From positions 1-5,182 of the forward strand of contig SFNH01000122.1 in the NCBI GenBank assembly GCA_004554205.1: 5,182 bases of DNA, given 5' to 3'. The notes under the pieces were generated by a model, which did not search any database, had not been told where the DNA came from, and saw only the letters and a list, made by a program, of their open reading frames with translations. The stretch comes from Clostridium sp. (GTDB lineage: Bacteria > Bacillota > Clostridia > Lachnospirales > Lachnospiraceae). The translations under genes were made by a program, and so were the position numbers. Shown here piece by piece: positions 1 to 5,182 of this stretch; the first letter of the stretch is position 1; every line of letters begins with the position of its first letter.

Positions 1-1584
1 CGCGCGCACGGCGGCTTTCGCCTCCTTGCGCAGCGGGTCATGAATGCAGATGACCGCGGCGAGCTCGCCCGCGATACAGAGGTACAGGTGCGAATACTCA
101 GACGGCAGGAATTCAAACTTGTCCTCTTCGCCCTCCGGTACGCGGCAGCCCTCGTCCTCAAAGACGAAGTGCGCGCTGCCGATGAGGACTTTCTTGTCGT
201 CCACCACGCTCGAAATGCCGTGCGCCACGACGTACTGGACCTGAGAGTGATATTCCTCGTGCGTCAATCCGCGGTCCCTGGCCTCGGCCACGACGGCGTT
301 GGCGATGGAGTGGGGATAGTGCTCTTCGAGGCACGCGGCGAGACGGAGCATCTCGCTCTCTTCATTGCCGCCGAAGGTGACGATTCTCGCGACCTTGGGC
401 GTGGCGTAGGTGAGCGTGCCGGTTTTGTCGAAGACGATGGTGTTCGCCTGGGCGACGGCTTCGAGGAAGCGCCCGCCCTTGATGGAGATGTGATAGCTGC
501 TGCTCTCGCGCATGGCAGAGAGCACCGCGATGGGCATGGAGAGTTTGAGCGCGCAGGAGAAGTCGACCATCAGCACAGCCAGCATCTTTGTGATATTGCG
601 CGTAATGAGATAGGTCAAGATCGTGCCGCCGAGCGTGTAAGGCACAAGTTTATCGGCAAGGCGCGAGGCCTTGTCCTCGGCCGTGGATTTGAGCTTTTCT
701 GATTCCTCGATCATTCGAACGATGCGGTCATACCGCCCGCTGCCGGACGCCTTTTCCACGCGGATAATGCACGCTCCCTCCTCGGCGACCGTCCCGGCAT
801 AGACGAGGCTGCCGGGGTGCTTCGCCACGGGCATGGACTCACCGGTGAGGGAGGGCTGGTTCACCATGGCCTCTCCCTCCACCACTCGGCCGTCCAGCGG
901 GATCATGCCGCCGGTGCGGATCACGATACGGTCCCCCGGCTTCACGTCGGTGATCTTCGTCAGCACCTCGGTGCCGTTTACCTGCTGCCAGACACTGTCC
1001 ACTCGCAGACTCATGGCAGAGGCAAGGTCGGCAACGGACTTTTTGTGCGTCCATTCCTCCAGAATTTCGCCCAGATGCAGCATGAACATCACAGAGCCTG
1101 CGGTGGCAAAATCGCCCCGTGCCATGGATACCGTGACGGCGGTGGCGTCCAGCACGGCGACGGAGAGATTTCGATTCCACAGGGCCGCGAGCCCCTCCCG
1201 GATGTACTTTACGGAGCGGAGCAGTGCCAGTGCCGTGGTGATGGGCGCAGGCAGGAACAGCTTGGAGATACACCGTCGTATAACGGTGACCGCCAGCTTG
1301 TCCTCAAATTCCCGGTTCAGTGCGCGGGAGGTGTGTTCCGGCACCAGCTCCATGGCATCCGCCTCGGCGAAGGAGAATTGTGCCAGCGCGGAAATAATGT
1401 CTTCCCGTTTCCCTCCGTACACCACCACCGCGTCCTGCGTCCGGTCGTAGACTCTGACCTCCTGTACGCCGTCCCGGGCGCGCAGATAATATTCCAGCAC
1501 ATCCTCTTGGGATAACGTCATCCTCCCGCAGCACAGGTGTACCCGCAGCCGTCCGGTCGTTTCATGTAGGATCTTGCATTTCAT
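1..1584 (-). CDS. P1B-type heavy-metal translocating ATPase, 3' part cut off by the window edge
   Basis: The open frame gives 528 residues and continues past the left edge. It is a membrane pump that uses ATP to move a metal cation, probably outward. Residues 1-75 look like an HMA-fold domain (GRLRVHL near the start) without CxxC, resembling the HMA_2 type. Membrane segments follow, then the actuator loop with TGES at 247-250, FSCALKLSMP at 342-351 in the metal-path helix, DKTGT at 386-390 (D386 phosphorylated) and HYPHS at 422-426 in the nucleotide-binding domain. The GDGxND hinge motif and last helices lie outside the window. Canonical P1B pumps have CPC where this has FSC, so the metal cannot be named from the motif. 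The ATG at 1584 starts 3 nt after the upstream stop, with a GGAG inside that gene's end. The family is clear; the substrate is not. Confidence 0.93.
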   Translation of the reverse strand, partial: MKCKILHETTGRLRVHLCCGRMTLSQEDVLEYYLRARDGVQEVRVYDRTQDAVVVYGGKREDIISALAQFSFAEADAMELVPEHTSRALNREFEDKLAVTVIRRCISKLFLPAPITTALALLRSVKYIREGLAALWNRNLSVAVLDATAVTVSMARGDFATAGSVMFMLHLGEILEEWTHKKSVADLASAMSLRVDSVWQQVNGTEVLTKITDVKPGDRIVIRTGGMIPLDGRVVEGEAMVNQPSLTGESMPVAKHPGSLVYAGTVAEEGACIIRVEKASGSGRYDRIVRMIEESEKLKSTAEDKASRLADKLVPYTLGGTILTYLITRNITKMLAVLMVDFSCALKLSMPIAVLSAMRESSSYHISIKGGRFLEAVAQANTIVFDKTGTLTYATPKVARIVTFGGNEESEMLRLAACLEEHYPHSIANAVVAEARDRGLTHEEYHSQVQYVVAHGISSVVDDKKVLIGSAHFVFEDEGCRVPEGEEDKFEFLPSEYSHLYLCIAGELAAVICIHDPLRKEAKAAVRA

Positions 1585-1587
1585 GGC

Positions 1588-1856
1588 TCACTCCGCCTTG
1601 CTTTCCTCCGCAGAAGCGTCCTCCACCACAGCAGCAGCTTCCGCCTCCGCGCGGTGTTCGTTGATGGCCTTGGCTTCTGCGTAGATGTCATCGGCACCTT
1701 CCCGCACGGCGGTGACCGCCGTCATCACGCTGTCCTTTGCCCGCAGCGCAGCGGCGGTGGTGTGGGCATAGGCCTTCCTTGCATCCTTGCTGCTCAGCAG
1801 TTTGATGCCCGCCGTGCCGAACAGAGCGCCCGCTGCAAATAAACCGATTTTTTCAT
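1588..1856 (-). pseudogene. DUF6110-like small protein with a one-base frame break after the start
   Basis: The intended product is about 89 residues. It begins with a hydrophobic glycine/alanine segment (IGLFAAGALFGTAGIKLL), which suggests a single membrane anchor or signal-like helix, followed by an alanine- and charge-rich helical tail ending EESKAE. From memory it matches DUF6110-type proteins that sit before this kind of P-type ATPase in Clostridia; their function is unknown. The ATG at 1856-1854 has an ideal AGGAGG nine bases upstream, but the six-A run after it puts the start out of frame with the body; seven As would restore MKKIGLF. The body frame has a TAG overlapping the binding site and no usable upstream start. 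The stop is 3 nt before the ATPase start, so the break could also lower ATPase translation. It may be a real mutation, a homopolymer sequencing error or a slippage site. Confidence 0.78.
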
Positions 1857-1865
1857 AATGATTGT

Positions 1866-1871
1866 CCTCCT
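1866..1871 (-). promoter_or_regulatory. Ribosome binding site of the DUF6110-like gene
   Basis: Reads AGGAGG on the minus strand, nine bases before the ATG at 1856. It fixes that ATG as the ancestral start and so exposes the frame break in the A-run just behind it. Confidence 0.8.
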
Positions 1872-1893
1872 ATGTAGATGTGTGTATGTCAAA

Positions 1894-1918
1894 CCGATGG
1901 CCGCGATGGCGGCATCGG
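1894..1918 (-). other. Intergenic stem-loop between the HMA gene and the DUF6110-like gene
   Basis: The 25-nt element can pair CCGATG with CATCGG (6 bp). Three more G-C pairs are possible if one C is bulged, closing a six-base loop. It lies 8 nt after the HMA stop and is not followed by a U-tract, so it does not look like a classical intrinsic terminator. It may stabilise the mRNA end, attenuate transcription, or be chance pairing in GC-rich DNA. Confidence 0.35.
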
Positions 1919-1925
1919 AATGCAC

Positions 1926-2186
1926 TTAATGCTTCTTCCCGAAACGGAAAAAGCCTTTCTTCTCGTAGACTGCGGTGCTGATCTCCCCCGCCGTGTAGCC
2001 GGTGGCATCGATGGCGGCGCGGAGGGCGTTTTCGTCCAGCGGCTTTTGAGAGAGGATCACCGTCTCCCCCTTGGAATGGGATGAGGAAACCTTCTCCACC
2101 GAGAATGCGGCGCGAATGGCGTCGTTGATGTGGGCCTCGCACATGGAGCAGACCATACCGGAAACCTGAACTGTTGTCTGGATCAT
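1926..2186 (-). CDS. Heavy-metal-associated (HMA) domain protein, CopZ-like metallochaperone
   Basis: This 86-residue cytoplasmic protein consists of one HMA (ferredoxin-like, βαββαβ) domain. The metal loop GMVCSMCEAH gives a CxxC at C13 and C16, with H19 just after it. The second half carries the usual DATGY turn of HMA domains near residue 60-64, and residues 75-86 form a basic, aromatic tail (EKKGFFRFGKKH). HMA proteins of this size bind soft or transition metals such as Cu(I) and hand them to P1B ATPases. The pump encoded downstream lacks a CxxC in its own N-domain, so this protein may supply that function in trans (inference). The start at 2186 has GGGAGG seven bases upstream and overlaps the stop of the preceding 25-codon ORF as ATGA. 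The domain is clear; the bound metal is unknown. Confidence 0.92.
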   Translation of the reverse strand: MIQTTVQVSGMVCSMCEAHINDAIRAAFSVEKVSSSHSKGETVILSQKPLDENALRAAIDATGYTAGEISTAVYEKKGFFRFGKKH

Positions 2187-2260
2187 TTTAGAACCTCCCG
2201 TTCCGGGAATCTTTCACGCACCATTCTTCGGAACGCCTTTGTAATATAGCTTTCTTTCAT
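2183..2260 (-). CDS. Small 25-residue ORF of unknown function, possibly a gene remnant or coupling leader
   Basis: It encodes a short basic, probably helical peptide starting MKESYITKAFRRMVRERF. It has a good GGGAGG seven bases before the ATG, begins 15 nt after the stop of the decayed ATC-hydrolase-like gene, and its TGA overlaps the ATG of the HMA gene as ATGA. The HMA gene's own ribosome binding site lies inside its last codons. An in-frame TAA lies just upstream, so it cannot extend leftward. It may be a translated small protein, a leader that couples HMA translation to upstream genes, or the surviving N-terminus of a lost gene. The RERFPER stretch faintly recalls the start of some ATC-hydrolase-like proteins, but that is weak. 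No function can be assigned. Confidence 0.5.
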   Translation of the reverse strand: MKESYITKAFRRMVRERFPEREVLK

Positions 2261-2275
2261 CGCTGTGCCTCCCGC

Positions 2276-2540
2276 TTAAAGCTTCTTTTTATACCCGCAG
2301 TCGCAGTATGGCCCGCCGAATGAATGCGCCGATCATTGCGCAGTTGACGATGTTCATCTTGAACCGGTCCGCTTTTTCAAACTCCGGCAGGTCTGCAATG
2401 ATTGCTTTGCACTTCGGCTTTGCTTTTTTCGTGATCGCTTGTGCCGCATCGGCATCATAGCCGAACACCGCCGTCAACTGCTTTTGGAATGAGCCTGCAA
2501 ACAGCACCCACATTCCCATGGGCATACCTATGTATTTCAT
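2276..2540 (-). pseudogene. ATC-hydrolase-like gene with an internal out-of-frame deletion
   Basis: The frame from ATG 2540 gives 74 residues of family-like sequence (MKYIGMPMGMWVLF at the start, RFKMNIVNCAM at 59-69), then nine unrelated residues and a stop at 2289. In another frame, starting at about 2317, the DNA reads GGPYCDCGYKKKL and a TAA at 2278-2276, which I recognise as the normal C-terminus of this L-2-amino-thiazoline-4-carboxylic acid hydrolase-like family. The simplest reading is a deletion joining 2319 to about 2317 that removed the middle of the gene and shifted frame. Full-length relatives are about 200 residues or more (from memory), so most of the protein, including the catalytic region, is gone. 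Its start overlaps the stop of the membrane-protein gene as ATGA. The intact family hydrolyses ATC in cysteine formation in Pseudomonas; the role of the clostridial branch is unproven. Confidence 0.75.
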
Positions 2541-3271
2541 TGCACGGTCTCCTTACATTCTCCGCTTTTCACCATTTCCCGCAGCAAAACCAGCCCCAGC
2601 GCCAGAACCAGCAGGTGCCCGGCGGATTCCGTGCCGTGATCGATCTGATCCAGCGGCCACGGCAGAAACGTGAAGAGATTTCCCACGATTCCCGTAAAAA
2701 CAATGGGGTTGCAAAAAGATGCGAGTATCCGATGTGCTGTGTTTTTCAGAGAGAGCATCTTTTTCCAGATCATAACGATCATCACGACGGAAAGCAGAAC
2801 ATCGCAGAGAATATACGATGCCAGCAGCGGCGCGGCGTTGCAGTAAAAGACCTTATTGGCAATTTCAGCTGCCGCCTGCATATCGCCGTATTTCTCAAAT
2901 GTAAACTTGAAGATCAGCGCCATGTTCGTAAACATAGCATGGACATAGCCCCAGCAGACCGTGCCGGTAAGATAGGAGATCTGAAACAGCTTGACCCATT
3001 TCTGCTGCTTTGGTTGGGTGAGGTGCCGCTTCAGAAGCTTCCACATCTGGTGAAATCCTATGTAATAGAGCGCCGTCCCGAGAACACCGCAGATAATGCT
3101 GACCACCATGCGCCATATGGCCATATCGAGATAGGCGACCTTGACCATCAGCCCGATGGATTCCGTGCTTTGGTTTTTCCCGGTCGCCGCAAACAAGAAG
3201 TCGCCGATCACATAGAGCGAGCACCCAATCATGCCCGCAATAAGCGCTCGTTTTTCTTTGCTCATTTTCAT
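2537..3271 (-). CDS. Multi-pass membrane protein of unknown function (possibly DUF6796-like)
   Basis: This 244-residue protein is an integral membrane protein with about six or seven hydrophobic segments: roughly residues 9-28, 50-75, 97-123, 143-172, 187-204 and 219-234. Short charged loops separate them, including a basic stretch KLLKRHLTQPKQQKW near 78-93. I see no transporter signature, nucleotide-binding motif or metal-binding cluster. From memory it resembles DUF6796-type proteins, but this is not certain and would give no function. The ATG at 3271 is preferred: it has GGTGG six bases upstream and overlaps the methyltransferase stop as ATGA. A second ATG two codons later is possible. 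Its stop in turn overlaps the ATG of the decayed ATC-hydrolase-like gene. Such tight packing implies co-translation with the methyltransferase and perhaps a shared task. Confidence 0.85.
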   Translation of the reverse strand: MKMSKEKRALIAGMIGCSLYVIGDFLFAATGKNQSTESIGLMVKVAYLDMAIWRMVVSIICGVLGTALYYIGFHQMWKLLKRHLTQPKQQKWVKLFQISYLTGTVCWGYVHAMFTNMALIFKFTFEKYGDMQAAAEIANKVFYCNAAPLLASYILCDVLLSVVMIVMIWKKMLSLKNTAHRILASFCNPIVFTGIVGNLFTFLPWPLDQIDHGTESAGHLLVLALGLVLLREMVKSGECKETVQ

Positions 3272-4110
3272 TGCTTGCCACCAAATCCGATCTTCACGAT
3301 CTGCATTTTCATCATACCGTCGCCGATTTTGGCGAGAAAACGGAAAAAGCCGCTGACGGATGGATCGCGGAGATCATTGTAGCCCAGCATATAGCCGCGG
3401 CTCGTAACCTGCAAACGGCTGTGCCACGCACCGATCTCTTTGGGAGCGTCGGAAACCGCGAAATACGCGCCAACATCTTGAATCTTCGCACTCTTGAGCC
3501 ATGTCTTCGCGATCATCTTTACCGCCGTCCGGTTCGCCGCATCAAATACCAGCATGCCGCCGGGAAAGGCATCTGCCATGGTCTGCACCAATGCTTTGAC
3601 CTGTTCCGTCAGAAAGTAGTAGAACACGCCGGAAGCAAAGAACGCCGCGCCGTTTGAAGCATCGATTTGAGAAAACCACGCCGTGTCGTTCAGGTCGCAG
3701 GGGATATTTTTCTCCCGCTCCCCAGCGGGTAAAAGCTCGTTGCGCACAGCTATAACATCGGGAAAGTCCAGATTGTAGATTTTGCAGCTTCCGTTGTCGC
3801 AGGCTCTGCCGGCGCAATCTAACCCGCAGCCCAAGTTGACCACCGCCGCGTTGGGGTGAGATTTCAGATAATCCCGCACCTCGAAGGCAAGGTCATTCTG
3901 CCGCATGGCGACCTCCAGCGAGCCGGAGCGCTGCATCAGGCTGCGGGAATTTTTCTCCGCCTCGGAAAAGTCATAGTCGATCTGGTCGATCAGGCGCACC
4001 GCTGTTTCGTCCCGGTAGAGATTCGGATACAGCTCCGAACATACCTTCCGGGCAAACAACGGAATCACCAGCGTTTCCTGCACAGTGTTTTTCTCGATTT
4101 TGTATTTCAT
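3268..4110 (-). CDS. Class I SAM-dependent methyltransferase, leucine carboxyl methyltransferase (LCM/TcmP) type
   Basis: The product is 280 residues and soluble. The SAM-binding core is visible: motif I VVNLGCGLDC at 90-99, the acidic β2 end with NLDFPDVI at 113-120, a CDLND turn at 138-142 and the strand-4 segment FFASGVFYYF at 157-166. This order and the wording of motif I match the LCM family (PPM1/TcmP-like), which carboxyl- or O-methylates varied targets. Bacterial members often act on small molecules, so the substrate cannot be read from sequence. The ATG at 4110 is chosen because GGAGG lies five bases upstream; a GTG at 4116 overlaps that site and is rejected. It starts 14 nt after the ZIP gene and overlaps the membrane-protein gene by 4 nt. 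A metal-related role is only a guess from its neighbours. Confidence 0.88.
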   Translation of the reverse strand: MKYKIEKNTVQETLVIPLFARKVCSELYPNLYRDETAVRLIDQIDYDFSEAEKNSRSLMQRSGSLEVAMRQNDLAFEVRDYLKSHPNAAVVNLGCGLDCAGRACDNGSCKIYNLDFPDVIAVRNELLPAGEREKNIPCDLNDTAWFSQIDASNGAAFFASGVFYYFLTEQVKALVQTMADAFPGGMLVFDAANRTAVKMIAKTWLKSAKIQDVGAYFAVSDAPKEIGAWHSRLQVTSRGYMLGYNDLRDPSVSGFFRFLAKIGDGMMKMQIVKIGFGGKQ

Positions 4111-4115
4111 AAGCA

Positions 4116-4120
4116 CCTCC
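4116..4120 (-). promoter_or_regulatory. Ribosome binding site that sets the methyltransferase start
   Basis: Reads GGAGG on the minus strand, five bases before the ATG at 4110. Because it overlaps the in-frame GTG at 4116, it excludes that longer start. Confidence 0.75.
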
Positions 4121-4124
4121 GCGC

Positions 4125-4901
4125 CTATCCCAGCGCCACATCCAGCGTCATCATAACGCTAAAGCCCACGGCAAAGAAAACCGTGCCGATGTTGGAGTGC
4201 TTTCCCTGAGACATCTCCGGGATCAGCTCCTCCACCACCACATAGAGCATGGCACCCGCCGCAAAGCTCAGAAAATACGGCAGCGCCGGGATCACCAGCT
4301 GCGCCGCAAGAAGCGTCAGCACCGCGCCGATAGGCTCCACCACGCCGGAGAGCACGCCGCCGAGAAATGCCTTGCCCTTGTTCTCTCCATCCGCCCGCAG
4401 GGGCATGGAGATGATGGCTCCCTCGGGGAAGTTCTGAATGGCGATGCCGAGCGACAGGACAAGCGCGCTGGCCGCCGTGATCTGCGCGTTCCCCGCGAGG
4501 AAGCCCGCGTACATCACGCCAACCGCCATGCCCTCCGGGATGTTATGCAGGGTCACTGCCAGCACCATCATGGTGGTGCGGCCCAGCCTGCTTTTCGGCC
4601 CCTCCGCCTGATCACTTCCCACATGAAGGTGGGGAATCACATGGTCAAGCAAAAGCAAAAACAGTACACCGACCCAAAAGCCGATAAAGGCCGGGAGGAA
4701 GGACAGCTTGCCCATGCCCTCCGACTGCTCAATAGCGGGGATCAGCAGGCTCCAGATGGACGCCGCCACCATCACCCCGGCGGCAAAGCCCGCAAGGGCG
4801 CGCTGCACCAGATCGCCAAGGGATTTTTTCATAAAGAACACACAGGCCGAGCCCAGTGTTGTACCCAAGAAAGGGATCATGATTCCAAGAAAGGTTTCCA
4901 T
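4125..4901 (-). CDS. ZIP-family divalent metal transporter, GufA/ZIP11-like
   Basis: This 258-residue membrane protein has about eight hydrophobic segments, as in ZIP transporters, which let zinc and related divalent ions (Fe, Mn, Cd) enter the cytoplasm. The metal-site helices carry HNIPEGMAVG at 119-128 (H119, N120, E123) and QNFPEGAI at 156-163 (N157, E160), the pattern of the GufA/ZIP11 branch. VEP at 188-190 and EELIPE at 224-229 are further conserved patches. HVIPHLHV at 87-94, before the loop to helix 4, may be a histidine metal-sensing or binding spot. The ATG at 4901 is preferred, with a GGCGGTGAG-like site four bases upstream; a GTG at 4910 would add three residues but lies inside that site. 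It follows the upstream stop by 27 nt. The family is secure; the metal and direction in vivo are inferred. Confidence 0.95.
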   Translation of the reverse strand: METFLGIMIPFLGTTLGSACVFFMKKSLGDLVQRALAGFAAGVMVAASIWSLLIPAIEQSEGMGKLSFLPAFIGFWVGVLFLLLLDHVIPHLHVGSDQAEGPKSRLGRTTMMVLAVTLHNIPEGMAVGVMYAGFLAGNAQITAASALVLSLGIAIQNFPEGAIISMPLRADGENKGKAFLGGVLSGVVEPIGAVLTLLAAQLVIPALPYFLSFAAGAMLYVVVEELIPEMSQGKHSNIGTVFFAVGFSVMMTLDVALG

Positions 4902-4928
4902 TTGTCTCACCGCCTTTATATTGCAGTA

Positions 4929-5182
4929 TTATTTGTTCTTTCTGAACCCCGCCTCGTCCCGGTATTCGGGATGTTCCTTTAAGTATGGGTCTTTGTCGCC
5001 GCAGATGGTATAGTCGCATCGGCAGCCATCCACGCAGGTAGTCGTCCGCACCAGTCTTGCGTGGAGCAGCTCCATGGACGCGTAGTCCACATTGCACAGG
5101 GCGGGCATGATATCCGTAAGCCCGTGCTTGATAGCAAACTCCGCTGCCGGACACGATGTAAATTCATAATAAATGGGTTTGT
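4929..5182 (-). CDS. ATC-hydrolase-like protein, C-terminal part only (gene enters from the right edge)
   Basis: Eighty-three C-terminal residues are visible before a TAA at 4931-4929; the start lies beyond the window. The segment contains PALCNVDYASMELLHARLVR followed by a cysteine cluster (TCVDGCRCDYTICGD, residues 48-62) and ends EYRDEAGFRKNK. The block 'a substrate-side Cys/Asp, then R-x-x-T and a terminal CDxxx' is the pattern I know from L-2-amino-thiazoline-4-carboxylic acid hydrolase-like proteins. The reference enzyme turns ATC into N-carbamoyl-L-cysteine in Pseudomonas. Six cysteines in 83 residues could suit metal or thiol chemistry, but this is not shown. It would be the intact paralogue of the decayed gene at 2276-2540. 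It appears to be the first visible gene of the same-strand run, ending 27 nt before the ZIP start. Confidence 0.72.
   Translation of the reverse strand, partial: KPIYYEFTSCPAAEFAIKHGLTDIMPALCNVDYASMELLHARLVRTTTCVDGCRCDYTICGDKDPYLKEHPEYRDEAGFRKNK

Noticed and set aside
40..1515. Long plus-strand frames opposite the P-type ATPase (40-702 and 817-1515)
   Set aside because: They are antisense shadows. The minus strand reads continuously as an ATPase with TGES, DKTGT and other motifs in the right order.
1887..1892. TTGACA as a -35 promoter element for the DUF6110-like gene and the pump
   Set aside because: No TATAAT-like -10 lies 16-18 bases downstream; that position falls on the ribosome binding site.
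1894..1918. The hairpin as an intrinsic terminator
   Set aside because: The stem is interrupted and no U-run follows it.
2441..3382. A 313-codon open frame on the plus strand
   Set aside because: It lies opposite the membrane-protein gene, is rich in His/Arg/Gln as antisense frames of GC-rich genes are, has no family resemblance, and overlaps well-supported minus-strand genes.
4908..4916. GTG at 4910 as the ZIP start
   Set aside because: It falls within the likely ribosome binding sequence of the ATG at 4901, and ZIP homologues do not need the extra residues. It is not fully excluded.
4197..4982. A 261-codon plus-strand frame opposite the ZIP gene
   Set aside because: The composition is antisense-like (His/Arg/Gln-rich) and the opposite strand encodes a clear ZIP transporter.
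1..5182. Insertion sequence, CRISPR array, tRNA or rRNA
   Set aside because: No transposase-like frame, terminal inverted repeats, regularly spaced repeats or RNA gene pattern was seen on either strand.

Overview
The window is compactly coded and reads almost entirely from the minus strand. It is GC-rich (well above 50% by eye; not counted), has strong GGAGG-type ribosome binding sites, and carries small genes joined by ATGA overlaps. The protein types (a heavy-metal P-type ATPase beside an HMA chaperone and a DUF6110-like protein, ATC-hydrolase-like proteins, a GufA-type ZIP transporter) suggest a Clostridia-class Firmicute of the gut Oscillospirales kind. That assignment rests on protein resemblance from memory, not on a search.

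In transcription order (high to low coordinates) the layout is: the C-terminal 83 residues of an L-2-amino-thiazoline-4-carboxylic acid (ATC) hydrolase-like protein entering from the right edge (4929-5182); a ZIP metal transporter (4125-4901); an LCM/TcmP-type SAM methyltransferase (3268-4110); a multi-pass membrane protein of unknown function (2537-3271); a decayed second ATC-hydrolase-like gene with an internal out-of-frame deletion (2276-2540); a 25-codon ORF (2183-2260); a CxxC HMA metallochaperone (1926-2186); a DUF6110-like small protein whose frame is broken one base short in an A-run just after the start (1588-1856); and the first 528 residues of a P1B-type metal ATPase that runs off the left edge (1-1584).

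Gaps are short (3-69 nt) and four junctions are ATGA overlaps, so the whole set could be one polycistronic unit. No promoter or terminator is convincing inside the window, and no gap exceeds 300 bases. The unit pairs a ZIP permease (family role: divalent metal entry into the cytoplasm) with an export-type P1B ATPase and its usual small partners. The methyltransferase, the membrane protein and the ATC-hydrolase-like genes have no proven link to metals.

The points most worth a second look are the ATPase's non-canonical FSC membrane motif in place of CPC, the single-base frame break in the DUF6110-like gene, the deletion remnant of the second ATC-hydrolase-like gene, and the mixed content of the operon. 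I see no strong evidence for a wholly new system.
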